The translations under genes were made by a program, and so were the position numbers. From Methylocystis parvus OBBP (GTDB lineage Bacteria > Pseudomonadota > Alphaproteobacteria > Rhizobiales > Beijerinckiaceae): 64,000 nucleotides of DNA. This document shows positions 54,168 to 62,666 of this stretch, in pieces (the stretch's first letter is position 1; the number at the start of each line of letters is the position of its first letter). Location of the stretch: assembly GCF_027571405.1 (NCBI RefSeq), contig NZ_CP092968.1:868001-932000 (forward strand). The letters run 5' to 3'. The notes beneath the pieces were generated by a model. The model was not told where the DNA came from and did not search any database. It was given only the letters and a program-made list of their open reading frames with translations.

Positions 54168-55567
54168 ATTTCCCATTCATGCACGGGCGCGCCGCTGCGC
54201 TGCCCTTCGCAATAGGCGGCCATCATGGCGTAAAGATCGCCGTCGCAGGCCTCGAGCGCCTTGCGCTGCCAGACCGCGCCCGTCTGACGCGTGCGCAGCC
54301 GCGCCTCGATCACGTCGAGAAAGCCGCGTGAATCCGTCACGCCGAAATCCGCAAGCCCCGCGCGGGCGGCGGGAAGCAGATATTCGATCAGCAGGCGATC
54401 CGCGCCGATTTCGCCGAGGCCCGGCCAGATCAGAACCGCGTCGAGCCCGAGGCGCGCGGCGTCGTAGAAATTGCGCAAAGCGTCTTCGAAAGAGAGCCCC
54501 GCCGTTCCATTGTCGCCGGCGAGCGCCAGCATGCGCGTCAAGCCGAGATAGAGCGCGGCGTTCGCCATCATATCGACGAAGCTCGGCCCCGCCGGGAGGA
54601 TGCGATGCTCGACGCGCAGATGCGGCGCGCCGTCCTCGTCAAAGCCGATCAGCGGACGGTTCCAGCGCCAGATGACGCCGTTATGCAGCCGCAGATGACG
54701 CATCGCTTCGGCCCGATCCTCGAAGGCGATCGGCAGCAGCGCGTCGTAATTGCGGGCGTTTTCCTGGAAGATTTCGAGGAGCGAGCGCGTCGCATATCCA
54801 GACCCCATGCAGACGCGCCGCGGTCCCGGCACGTCGACCGCCTGCTCGAAGAGCGGAATGCGCGTCTCCTCCCACAAGGCCTTGCCGAACAGAAACGGCG
54901 CATTGCCGCAGGCGGCGATGATGGGGCCGGAGGCGGCGATCGAGGCGTTGTAATAGAGATGGGCGAGATCGGCGGGCGACTTGAGATGCACCTGGAAAGA
55001 CGTGGTCGCGGCCTCCAGCATCACGTCGCGATGCTCGGAGACGAGATGCTCGCGGCCGAGAATGTCGACGCGCAAAGGCCGCCCGCCGCGCATGCGCAGC
55101 ACCTCGCTGTTCAGCGCGTAATAGCGGTTCAGGGGCGACATATTCGCAAGAGTGAGATCCTCGTCGCGAATGGTCGGCAGCGTGCCGATCAGCACCAGAT
55201 TGGCGTCCAGCCGGTGCGCCGTCTCGTTGCAGGCGGCCCAAAGCTCCGTCAGCGCGTCATAGGCGCGGCCGAGCGCGTCGCCTTCGAGCGGCAGCGGGTC
55301 GCAGTTGAGCTCCAGATTGAAGCGCGACAGCTCCGGCACGACCAGCGGATTGCCGAGCGCTTCGAGCAGATGCTGGTTAATGGAGGCCGGGAAGTAATTG
55401 TGATCGACGATCCAGGTCTCGATCTCGAAACCGATCATATGGCCGGCGCGCGAGAATTTGTCGGCCGCGAAAAGCGCGCGGGCGATGTCGGTCTCCTCCG
55501 CGAGCCGAGCGGCGAAGCGCGCCTTGTCGGCGTCGGAAAAACCAGTCGCCTTGATTTCCTCGCCCAC
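54164..55567 (-). CDS. GCS2-type glutamate-cysteine/carboxylate-amine ligase
   Basis: 467 residues of the GCS2 family: GHMIGFEIETWIVD, RFNLELNCDPLPLEGDAL and SFQVHLKSPADLAHLYYN. The ATP-grasp-like metal glutamates (E-x-E) are present in FEIETW and NLELN. Proteins of this type join a carboxylate such as glutamate to an amine, as in gamma-glutamylcysteine. The GTG at 55567 has GGGAG five bases upstream and fits family length. Overlap with the M14 hydrolase (ATGA) suggests a paired synthesis/hydrolysis function rather than a simple glutathione gene. Confidence 0.85.
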   Translation of the reverse strand: MGEEIKATGFSDADKARFAARLAEETDIARALFAADKFSRAGHMIGFEIETWIVDHNYFPASINQHLLEALGNPLVVPELSRFNLELNCDPLPLEGDALGRAYDALTELWAACNETAHRLDANLVLIGTLPTIRDEDLTLANMSPLNRYYALNSEVLRMRGGRPLRVDILGREHLVSEHRDVMLEAATTSFQVHLKSPADLAHLYYNASIAASGPIIAACGNAPFLFGKALWEETRIPLFEQAVDVPGPRRVCMGSGYATRSLLEIFQENARNYDALLPIAFEDRAEAMRHLRLHNGVIWRWNRPLIGFDEDGAPHLRVEHRILPAGPSFVDMMANAALYLGLTRMLALAGDNGTAGLSFEDALRNFYDAARLGLDAVLIWPGLGEIGADRLLIEYLLPAARAGLADFGVTDSRGFLDVIEARLRTRQTGAVWQRKALEACDGDLYAMMAAYCEGQRSGAPVHEWEI

Positions 55568-55673
55568 GGCAACTCCCTTTTCAGCCTTTCTATTACGTAG
55601 GCGCTCTGCAAGGGAAGCGGGAGCGGCGAAGGGTCGCCAACTCATCGGCCCCTACGGGGCAAGCAGTTCACCC

Positions 55674-55780
55674 GTCATGGCCGGGCTTGATCCGGCTATC
55701 CACGTCGGGACGCCCGCGCCAATGCCGCAAAGCGCGCCCAGCGGCGCCGCGTGGACGCCCGGCGCAAGGCCGGACATGAC
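55674..55780. repeat. palindromic repeat, GGCCGGG family, copy 1
   Basis: Inverted-repeat unit of about 107 bp: left arm TCATGGCCGGGCTTGATCC, right arm GCCCGGCGCAAGGCCGGACA then TGAC. It belongs to the cluster around the GIY-YIG gene. Confidence 0.9.
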
Positions 55781-55868
55781 GGTTGGGAGATTGCGCACTC
55801 CCTCCCCGTGTCACGGTGAAAACGGCGCCGGTCGCGCACAGGGAACGCCTAGCCACAATGTCCCCCGC

Positions 55869-55977
55869 GTCATGGCCGGGCTTGACCCGGCCATCCACGC
55901 CGGGACGCCCGCGCCAATGTCGCAAGGGACGCGCAGCGGCGCCGCGTGGATGCCCGGCGCAAGGCCGGGCATGACGG
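55869..55977. repeat. palindromic repeat, GGCCGGG family, copy 2
   Basis: Left arm TCATGGCCGGGCTTGACCC, right arm GCAAGGCCGGGCATGACGG. It is part of a longer direct repeat (about 55745-55978) also present at 56364-56592. Confidence 0.92.
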
Positions 55978-56003
55978 TTGGGAGATTGCGGCTCAAACCG
56001 CAG

Positions 56004-56294
56004 TCAATTCGCCAGCGTCTCATACAAATCGCTCCAATCCGGATTCATCTGCAAAATAAGCCGCACTTTCCATGCGCGCGGCCAATGTTTCATGGTCTTT
56101 TCACGCTGGATCGCCGTGCGGATGTCGCCATGCGGCTCGTACCAAACCAAGCGATTCAAACCGTATCTTTGCGTGAAACCGCTTATCCGGCTCTCGCGAT
56201 GTTCGAAGGCCCGGCGCGCGAGATCGTTGGTGACGCCGAGATAGAGCGTCCCATTCGCGCGATTCGTCATAATGTAGACCCACCCGCCTCGCAT
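56004..56294 (-). CDS. GIY-YIG nuclease domain protein
   Basis: 96 residues made up of one GIY-YIG domain: WVYIMTNRANGTLYLGVTND (VYI…YLG pair), the catalytic Arg in ARRAFEHRE, RYGLNRLVWYE, and the Glu-Lys in IQREKTMKHWPRAWKV. The stand-alone family resembles UPF0213/YhbQ-like nucleases. It may start at ATG 56294; the next ATG is at VYIMTN. It lies inside direct repeats carrying the palindromic units, the typical home of this family in Hyphomicrobiales (family knowledge, unverified here). Confidence 0.88.
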   Translation of the reverse strand: MRGGWVYIMTNRANGTLYLGVTNDLARRAFEHRESRISGFTQRYGLNRLVWYEPHGDIRTAIQREKTMKHWPRAWKVRLILQMNPDWSDLYETLAN

Positions 56295-56484
56295 CGGCGC
56301 ATGGTGGCGGCGTTGCCCACTCGAAGCAAGCGACGTCGTAGGCGACAAGAGCGCGTCGAGGAGCGGCGTGGACGCCCGGCAACAAGGCCGGGCGTGGTTG
56401 AGAGATTGCGCATTCCCTCCCCATGTCACGGTGAAAGCGGCGCCGGTCGCGCATAGGAAACGCCTAGCCACAATGTTCCCCCGC

Positions 56485-56592
56485 GTCATGGCCGGGCTTG
56501 TCCCGGCCATCCACGCCGGGACGCCCGCGCCAATGTTGCAAGAGGCGCGCAGCGGCGCCGCGTGGATGCCCGGCGCAAGGCCGGGCATGACG
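56485..56592. repeat. palindromic repeat, GGCCGGG family, copy 3
   Basis: Left arm TCATGGCCGGGCTTGTCCC, right arm GCAAGGCCGGGCATGACGG. The flanking 120 bases also match those of copy 2, so the two form a long direct repeat either side of the GIY-YIG gene. A half unit lies at 56363-56394. Confidence 0.92.
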
Positions 56593-57242
56593 GACGAAAG
56601 ACTTCGCACGAAAAAAACTTATCCCCACTCCTCTATGCCGCCCCTATCCTGCGCCCGCCTCGTCACCTTAGGGGGCGTCGTCGTAGCCCGGCGGCGCGGC
56701 GGGGTCGGTCAAGCGTCCGTCGGGCTCTTGTGGCGGATGTGGGCGGGTCGTCGGTCGGGCTTTCCCGTGCAGAGCGGGGCAAGCAATCTGTGGCGGCAAC
56801 GTCGCAGGGCGCGAATAAAGCTGGGCCTTAACGTTCCTTCGGGTCTTGCAGCGGGAACTTCTGAAAAGGAAGCCGCGCCCGGGGGAAGGCGGCATCGGAA
56901 AACTGCAGGACACAAATCGCCTGCGGCGCTCAAGCGCGCGCTCGTCTGGCGGGTCAGACCGTCAGGCGGGAAAGAAGCGGTCCTGTCAGGGGCCGTGTCC
57001 GGGAGCGAAGTCACTCCGTCGGGAAAAGGTGCGCGAGCATAAAGACCGTGTCCGGGACGCTTTGGCTCCGGTGCGCATGAAACACATACACATCTCGGCC
57101 GAACCGGGCCGAGGCGTCCCGGATTTCCCTTATCGCCTCGCGCCGAAAGAGCGCGGGAACGAAAGCGCGTATTCGTGTCGGAGGGCTTTCTGGGATATTC
57201 GTAAAGATCAAATCGCCTGAAACATTTCGGAGGCCCCTCCTC
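56593..57242. other. 650-base spacer before the aminotransferase gene
   Basis: No convincing gene. Open frames exist on both strands, but they are Arg/Pro-rich and lack family resemblance; one minus-strand frame at 56668-56913 reads like a decayed C-terminus. The second half contains a twofold CCGTGTCCGGGA motif (near 56992 and 57047) and several GC stems. The promoter of the aminotransferase gene must be here. Confidence 0.5.
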
Positions 57243-58106
57243 TTGTCCGACATCGCCTATGTCAACGGCGCCTATACGCCGCTCGAAGACGCCAAAATCT
57301 CCATTCTCGATCGCGGCTTCCTTTTCGCCGACGGCGTCTATGAAGTCGCCGCCGTCATTGACGGGAGGCTCGTCGACAATGCGGCGCATCTGGCGCGGCT
57401 CGAGCGCTCGCTGAAAGAGCTTCGGCTCGAATGTCCGGCGTCGATGCAGGAGATCGTCGAGATCGAGAAGACGCTGGTCGCGCGCAACGGGATCGCCGAG
57501 GGCATGGTCTATCTGCAGATCACGCGCGGCGCGGCGGAGCGGGATTTCGCCTTCCCGAAAGGCGTCAAACCGACGCTGATCGCCTTTACGCAGGAGAAGA
57601 ATATTCTTTCTTCGCTCTACGCCGAGAAGGGAATCAGGATCGTCACCGTCCCGGACCAGCGCTGGGCCCGGCGCGACATCAAGAGCGTCGCCTTGCTCGC
57701 GCAGGTGCTGGCCAAGCAGGCGGCGTCGGAAGCCGGCTGTCAGGAGGCCTGGATGGTCGGTCCCGACGGCTACATTACGGAAGGCTCGTCCTCGACCGCC
57801 TTCATCATCACCAAAGCAGGGGCGATCGTCACGCGGCCGAATTCTGAAGCGATCCTGCCGGGCTGCACGCGCCTTTCCGTGCTCGCGCTCGCGGCGGAGC
57901 ATGGCCTCGATGTGGCGGAGCGCGCTTTCACGGCCGAGGAAGCCTATGAAGCGGCGGAGGCCTTTTTGACCTCGGCGTCAAATCTCGTGCTGCCGATCGT
58001 GTCGATCGACGGACGGGCGATCGGCGACGGAAAGCCCGGGCCTCACGCAACGAGATTGCGGGCGCTCTATCTCGATTTTGCGCGGGCGACGGCCTGCTCG
58101 TCCTGA
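57243..58106 (+). CDS. dat: D-amino-acid aminotransferase (fold IV PLP)
   Basis: 287 residues of the fold-type IV family: ILDRGFLFADGVYEVAAVID, then the catalytic Lys147 in RRDIKSVALLAQVLAKQAA and the phosphate loop GYITEGSSSTAFII. It should exchange amino groups between D-alanine/D-glutamate and 2-oxo acids, supplying D-Glu for peptidoglycan. The close relatives IlvE and PabC have different loops (RGFGLGDG or similar). The start is TTG with GGAGG nine bases upstream; no ATG occurs before the conserved region. Confidence 0.92.
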   Translation: MSDIAYVNGAYTPLEDAKISILDRGFLFADGVYEVAAVIDGRLVDNAAHLARLERSLKELRLECPASMQEIVEIEKTLVARNGIAEGMVYLQITRGAAERDFAFPKGVKPTLIAFTQEKNILSSLYAEKGIRIVTVPDQRWARRDIKSVALLAQVLAKQAASEAGCQEAWMVGPDGYITEGSSSTAFIITKAGAIVTRPNSEAILPGCTRLSVLALAAEHGLDVAERAFTAEEAYEAAEAFLTSASNLVLPIVSIDGRAIGDGKPGPHATRLRALYLDFARATACSS

Positions 58107-58121
58107 TCGCGCTTCTCGCGA

Positions 58122-58787
58122 TCAGCGCGCTTCGGCCTCGTCGAACGCTTGCGACGGCGCGCGTTCGATGGCGAGCGCGATGATCAGGCTGAACACCGCC
58201 GCCGCAAGGCACCAGACCGAATACCAGGCCGGGCGATTGTCGAGGAGCGCCCAGACGAAGGTCGCGAAAACGACGACGCCGAAGAAGACGAGGCCGCGCC
58301 TCTCGCTGAAGATGAGCGGCGCGACCGTCAATACGACATAGAGGAAATGTACGATGACGGGCGGACGTTCGAACATCGGCGTATAAGCGAGTGAATGCTT
58401 CACCACCGCCAGTTCGATGCCGTCCGCAAGAACCAGCTTGATGACGAGATAGACGCCGAGGATCGCGCCGGTCCCGCCGAGCATGCGCCACAGACGCCGC
58501 CGCTCGGAATCGCACTCGGCATAGGCGGCGGCGAAGGGCGTCAGCACCGGCCAGACGATGAAGGCGATGAAAGTATAGAGATAGCGGAACGCCATATCGC
58601 CTTCGAAAGGATGAAACCAGCTATACCAGACGACGCCCTCGGTCATCTGATGAATCGCGAAGACGAGCGGGAAAAGCGCGAAGAGCAGCATTCGGGGGTC
58701 GTGGATTCTGGCTTTCGCCACCATGCCGCCGCCGGCGACGGCGAGACCCATGCTCGCCATGACGCTCGCCTCCAGTGAGTAGCACAC
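58122..58787 (-). CDS. DUF6629 multi-pass membrane protein
   Basis: 221 residues starting MCYSLEASVMASMGLAVAGG with about seven hydrophobic segments. The opening MCYS and the internal LFALFPLVFAIHQMTEGVVW block match DUF6629 (family impression). Convergent with the aminotransferase gene, 15 bases apart. Function unknown. Confidence 0.78.
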   Translation of the reverse strand: MCYSLEASVMASMGLAVAGGGMVAKARIHDPRMLLFALFPLVFAIHQMTEGVVWYSWFHPFEGDMAFRYLYTFIAFIVWPVLTPFAAAYAECDSERRRLWRMLGGTGAILGVYLVIKLVLADGIELAVVKHSLAYTPMFERPPVIVHFLYVVLTVAPLIFSERRGLVFFGVVVFATFVWALLDNRPAWYSVWCLAAAVFSLIIALAIERAPSQAFDEAEAR

Positions 58788-58947
58788 GCCCGAACGCTCC
58801 CCTGCAAGAGAACCAATCAGCCTAAGGGCGCCAGAAAATTTTTACGGCTTTGCGACGGCTTGGCCGACTCGGCGGCGCTCGCGGCGGAACAGTGCTGGCG
58901 AGCGCGCGTTCTGCATCCGAATGTAAAAAACCGCCCAGGAGGATTTC

Positions 58948-59121
58948 ATGGGTAGCCTGCTTCACTACGCGATCCTGTTTCTCATCGTCGCGGTCATCGC
59001 CGCCTTCTTCGGTTTCGGCGGCGTCGCCGGCACGGCGATGGAAGGCGCGCGCATTCTGTTCTGGGTGGCGCTCGTCCTCTTCGTCATCTCTGTCGTCGCG
59101 GGCTTTCTTCGTAGAGCCTGA
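58948..59121 (+). CDS. DUF1328 (UPF0391, YtjA-like) small membrane protein
   Basis: Fifty-seven residues, two hydrophobic segments (about 5-25 and 35-55). HYAILFLIVAVIAAFFGFGG and LFWVALVLFVISVVAGFLRR match the DUF1328 family closely. AGGAGG lies seven bases before the ATG. It was too short to stand out in frame listings; I found it by reading the + strand. An envelope-stress role is only suggested for the family. A strong terminator follows 25 bases later. Confidence 0.9.
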   Translation: MGSLLHYAILFLIVAVIAAFFGFGGVAGTAMEGARILFWVALVLFVISVVAGFLRRA

Positions 59122-59146
59122 CGGCCGCTTTTCGGCGCTCCCAACT

Positions 59147-59171
59147 GGCCGGTTTTAGCCGGCCTTTTTTT
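59147..59171 (+). terminator. rho-independent terminator of the DUF1328 gene
   Basis: Stem GGCCGG/CCGGCC around TTTTAG, followed by seven Ts. Confidence 0.9.
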
Positions 59172-59327
59172 GAAAGGCGCGCCGCCTTGGCGGTTTTGAA
59201 CGCGACGCAACCCAGACCGCTTTTTTGTGAGGAGGACGTCACGCCATTCGTCGCGCGACGGCGTGATCCGTCAGACCCGATCAACGAAATGCTCCCTGAC
59301 TGGACCGGCGACGCCGGTCCTTTTTTT
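59172..59327 (+). ncRNA. candidate small RNA ending in a strong terminator
   Basis: A 156-base stretch without a gene. It holds a stem TCACGCC/GGCGTGA (59239-59266) and ends in the perfect hairpin GGACCGGC-gac-GCCGGTCC with seven Ts (59302-59327). A terminator here is otherwise unexplained because the DUF1328 gene already has its own and the next gene is on the opposite strand. The 5' end is unknown. The T run abuts the nadE stop. Confidence 0.35.
59302..59327 (+). terminator. second rho-independent terminator
   Basis: Eight-base perfect stem plus T7 on the plus strand; its T side overlaps the end of the convergent nadE gene. Confidence 0.85.
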
Positions 59328-61360
59328 CAGGGAATGTCGTCCAGCGCTTTCAGCCAGACTTCGGCGGATGAATCGCTCGGCGCGCGCCAGTCGCCGCGCG
59401 GCGAGAGAGAGCCGCCGGAGCTGACCTTCGGGCCATTTGGCAAGGCCGAACGCTTGAACTGGCTCGTCGCGAAAAAGCGGCGCGCGAACACGGCGAGCCA
59501 ATGCTTGATCTCCGCGAGATCATAGGCGCCGCGATCATTCGCCGCGATAACGGACGGCCAGACGCCCGCTTGCGCATCTCGCCAGGCATGCCACGCGAGG
59601 AACGCGACTTTGGCGGGCGCGAAGCCGTATCGCGTCGTATAGAAAAGATTGAAATCCTGCAGCGCATAGGGGCCGACAAAAGCTTCCGTGCGCTGCGCCG
59701 TATCGCCGGGCACGAGTTCCGGCGAAATTTCCGTTGCGAGAATGTCTTTGAGCACGGAAACCGTCCGCGAACCGAAACGCGCGTCGCGCGCGCACCAGCG
59801 TATGAGATGCTGGATGAGCGTCTTCGGCACGGAGGCGTTGACGTTGTAATGCGACATCTGATCGCCGACGCCATATGTGCACCATCCCAGCGCAAGTTCC
59901 GAAAGATCGCCGGTGCCGATCACAATGCCGTTGTGGAGATTGGCGAGGCGGAAGAGCAGCGACGTGCGCGCGCCCGCCTGCACGTTTTCATAGGTCACGT
60001 CATAGACCGCTTCGCCGCGCGCGGCCGGATGGCCGATATCTTCCAGCATCTGCTTGCAGGCGGCCGAAACGTCGATCTCCTTCGCCGAAACGTCCAGCGC
60101 GCGCATGAGCGCCCAGGCGTTGCTCCTGGTCCGGTCGGTCGTCGCGAAAGCCGGCAGCGTATAAGCGAGGACATTGGCGCGCGGCAGACCGAGAGCGTCC
60201 ATCGCCGTCACCGCGACGAGGAGCGCTTGGGTCGAGTCGAGGCCGCCCGAGACGCCGATGACGACCTTCTCCATGCCGGAGGCGCGCAGCCTCTGCTCCA
60301 ATCCATGCGCTTGAATATTGAACGCCTCGAAGCATAGCTCCACGAGCCGGGCCTCGTCATTCGGCACGAAGGGAAAGCGCGGAACCTCGCGCATGAGGCC
60401 AATATCGACGTCGCGCCGCGCGTTCAGTTCGAATTCGACGCGGCGATACTGAACCGCGCCCGCTTCGACATCCGCGCAATCGCCGAACGTTACCTGCCGC
60501 GCGCGCTCCGCGACGAGACGGCCAATGTCGACATCCGCGAGAACGAGTTGCGGCTCGTCCGAGAAACGCGGCGCTTTGGCGAGAAGATCGCCTTTCTCGT
60601 AGATCATCGCCTCGCCGTCCCAGGCGAGATCGGTCGTCGACTCGCCCTGCCCCGCCGCCGAGTAAAGATAGGCGGCGAGGCAGCGCGCCGAATGGGCGGC
60701 GCACAATGTCTGCCGATAATCCGACTTGCCGACGATGGCGTTGGAGGCGGAGAGATTGAGGAGCAGCGTCGCGCCCGCCAGCGCCGCGCGCGACGAGGGC
60801 GGGATCGGAACCCATACGTCTTCGCAGATTTCCGTATGGATGGCGAGGCCGGGAAAGTCCGACGCCTCGAGAAGCACGTCCGAGCCAAAGGGCGCGAACT
60901 GCTCCGCGACCTGAATTTCCTCGCCGGCGACAGAGGCGCCGGAAGCGAAGTGACGCTTCTCGTAAAATTCGCGGTAATTCGGCAGGTAGATCTTGGGCGT
61001 CACGGCCAGGACGCGTCCGCGCAGGATGGCGACGGCGCAGTTGTAAAGCCGGCCCCTGTGACGCAGCGGCGCGCCGGCGACGAGGATCGGATGCAGCGCG
61101 CGGGACGCCTCGACCAATTCGCCGAGCGCGCCGTCGACCGCGGCGAGGAGCGCTTCCTGCTGCAACAGATCGTCGATCGCATAGGCAGAAATTCCGAGCT
61201 CCGGAAAAAGTACGAGCGACGCGCCTTTCGCGTCCGCCTCCCGCGCCATCTCGATCATGCGCGCGACATTGAAGACGGGGTCGGCGACGCGAACGCGCGG
61301 ACAGGCGACCGCGGCGCGGATGAAGCCATGTGTATGCAGCGAGAAGAAAGGATGGGTCAT
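59327..61360 (-). CDS. nadE: glutamine-dependent NAD+ synthetase
   Basis: 677 residues with two domains. The N-terminal nitrilase glutaminase carries Glu ([15 protein letters not shown]), Lys ([18 protein letters not shown]) and Cys ([15 protein letters not shown]). The C-terminal NAD synthase carries the P-loop [13 protein letters not shown] and [16 protein letters not shown]. It turns nicotinate adenine dinucleotide into NAD using glutamine nitrogen channelled between sites. The start is placed at ATG 61360 ([15 protein letters not shown]); the frame extends 15 codons upstream without family match. Confidence 0.96.
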   Translation of the reverse strand: MTHPFFSLHTHGFIRAAVACPRVRVADPVFNVARMIEMAREADAKGASLVLFPELGISAYAIDDLLQQEALLAAVDGALGELVEASRALHPILVAGAPLRHRGRLYNCAVAILRGRVLAVTPKIYLPNYREFYEKRHFASGASVAGEEIQVAEQFAPFGSDVLLEASDFPGLAIHTEICEDVWVPIPPSSRAALAGATLLLNLSASNAIVGKSDYRQTLCAAHSARCLAAYLYSAAGQGESTTDLAWDGEAMIYEKGDLLAKAPRFSDEPQLVLADVDIGRLVAERARQVTFGDCADVEAGAVQYRRVEFELNARRDVDIGLMREVPRFPFVPNDEARLVELCFEAFNIQAHGLEQRLRASGMEKVVIGVSGGLDSTQALLVAVTAMDALGLPRANVLAYTLPAFATTDRTRSNAWALMRALDVSAKEIDVSAACKQMLEDIGHPAARGEAVYDVTYENVQAGARTSLLFRLANLHNGIVIGTGDLSELALGWCTYGVGDQMSHYNVNASVPKTLIQHLIRWCARDARFGSRTVSVLKDILATEISPELVPGDTAQRTEAFVGPYALQDFNLFYTTRYGFAPAKVAFLAWHAWRDAQAGVWPSVIAANDRGAYDLAEIKHWLAVFARRFFATSQFKRSALPNGPKVSSGGSLSPRGDWRAPSDSSAEVWLKALDDIP

Positions 61361-61561
61361 TTGAGCCCGCGCGAGCGGCCGAAGCGCGTGAAGAGGAAGC
61401 GCCATAATGCATCAAAGCCGGCAAGGCCGCCATTCCCGAAGCTGCTCCGGATAACGTTCATCCCTTTAACCTATGAACGGAATTTATTTTTTCTATTCAA
61501 CCGCTTCAATTCCAACGTTTAAGCTCCTTCAAAGGGCGGGGCGCCTCTCCTTCCGCCCTTT

Positions 61562-61957
61562 CTATTTTTGCGGCTCCTGCGTCTTCAGGATAGCGCGCGC
61601 ATCGAAGACGGGGTTGGCCCCCTGCTCGCCATAACGAAACATCACGACCGTGACGGCGAAGTTCGCGACGGCCGGCTGGCCGGGCGTCACAAGCTGCGTC
61701 TCCCCCGCGCTCCAGTCGATGAAGCGAAAGAGGTCGTATTCATGCGCGAGCGTCTCCTTCGCTCCGAGAACAAGCGCCTCCTTCAAAGCCTCTTCATCCG
61801 ACGGCGCGTCATAGCCCGTCAGATTGACGCGAACCATATTGGGCGCGAGCGACGAGACCTTGGTCGAGAGACAGGCGGAAAGCGCGAGGCACGCGGCGAG
61901 AAGCGCAGCCGACGGAAATCGGAGGATCGGATGCGACGCCACGGAACGAGGGCTCAT
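61562..61957 (-). CDS. outer-membrane-type lipoprotein of unknown function
   Basis: 131 residues with a lipoprotein signal: hydrophobic core and lipobox LSAC at Cys29. The mature region is mixed alpha/beta, with EALVLGAKETLAHEYDLFRF and a Phe/Val-rich strand NFAVTVVMFRYG. No firm family; it resembles small alphaproteobacterial lipoproteins annotated as hypothetical. The ATG overlaps the stop of the GST gene (ATGA), so the pair is co-transcribed. Confidence 0.75.
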   Translation of the reverse strand: MSPRSVASHPILRFPSAALLAACLALSACLSTKVSSLAPNMVRVNLTGYDAPSDEEALKEALVLGAKETLAHEYDLFRFIDWSAGETQLVTPGQPAVANFAVTVVMFRYGEQGANPVFDARAILKTQEPQK

Positions 61958-62598
61958 TCGCGCTCGAACTGGGGAAGACGCCATGCCTCGCCGCGCGCGG
62001 CTGCGCGCCATTCCGCCCAGGCGGGAAGCGTCTTTACCGTTTCCATGTATCTGCGCGACGGCTCGGAAACGGGGATCATATAATTGTCCAGTCGCTGGAC
62101 GACCGGCGCAAACATCGCGTCTGCGGCGCTGAACGCCCCGAAAAGAAACGGCCCTCCATAGGAGGACAGCGCGTCTCGCCACGCCGCGTCGATGCGTTCC
62201 GCGTCCGCGAGCGCCCCGTCGGATATCGGAACGGGCCGCGCCGCGCGGCCGAAATTCATGCTGCATTCGTTACGAAGCGCCGAAAAACCGGCGTGCATCT
62301 CGCAAGCGAGCGCCCGCGCATGGGCGCGCGCGGCAGGATCGCGCGGCCAGATCGCCCGGTCGGGAAAAAGGTCGGCGACGTGTTCGATGATTGCGAGCGA
62401 TTCCCAAACCGTCAGCGCGCCGTCTTTCAGAATGGGAGCCTTGCCCGCGGGCGAATGCGCCAAAAGGGCCGGTTTCGACTCCGCGCGATAAAGCGGAACG
62501 AGGATCTCCTCGAACGGAACCTCGAAAACCTTCATCAATATCCAGGGCCGCATCGACCAGGATGAATAGCGCTTATTGCCGATGACGAGCTTCAGCAC
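61954..62598 (-). CDS. glutathione S-transferase family protein
   Basis: 214 residues. The thioredoxin-like N-domain carries GNKRYSSWSMRPWILMKVF, with the active Ser, SPAGKAPILKDG and VWESLAIIEHVADLF. The C-domain is helical (GPFLFGAFSAADAMFAPVV). I choose the GTG at 62598, which has GAGGA six bases upstream, over the ATG at 62613. It overlaps the downstream lipoprotein gene. Substrate unknown. Confidence 0.9.
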   Translation of the reverse strand: MLKLVIGNKRYSSWSMRPWILMKVFEVPFEEILVPLYRAESKPALLAHSPAGKAPILKDGALTVWESLAIIEHVADLFPDRAIWPRDPAARAHARALACEMHAGFSALRNECSMNFGRAARPVPISDGALADAERIDAAWRDALSSYGGPFLFGAFSAADAMFAPVVQRLDNYMIPVSEPSRRYMETVKTLPAWAEWRAAARGEAWRLPQFERE

Positions 62599-62615
62599 GT
62601 TTGATCCTCGCATGC

Positions 62616-62641
62616 AAAAAAGGGCGGGGTTTCCCCCGCCC
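62616..62641 (-). terminator. rho-independent terminator of hppA
   Basis: On the minus strand, the stem GGGCGGGG/CCCCGCCC with a GAAA-type loop is followed by TTTTTT, 26 bases past the hppA stop. Confidence 0.9.
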
Positions 62642-62666
62642 TTCTATCTCATCCCCGCCGGAGAGA

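Noticed and set aside
55674..56592. CRISPR-like array
   Set aside because: Repeats are 107-bp palindromes with irregular spacing and a gene between them; no uniform spacers and no cas genes.
56668..56913. minus-strand frame whose end reads like a real C-terminus (PAAPPGYDDAP)
   Set aside because: No start or family evidence; at best a decayed gene remnant. Left as part of the spacer.
56709..57902. 397-residue minus-strand frame over the aminotransferase gene
   Set aside because: Antisense to a clear D-amino-acid aminotransferase; no domain.
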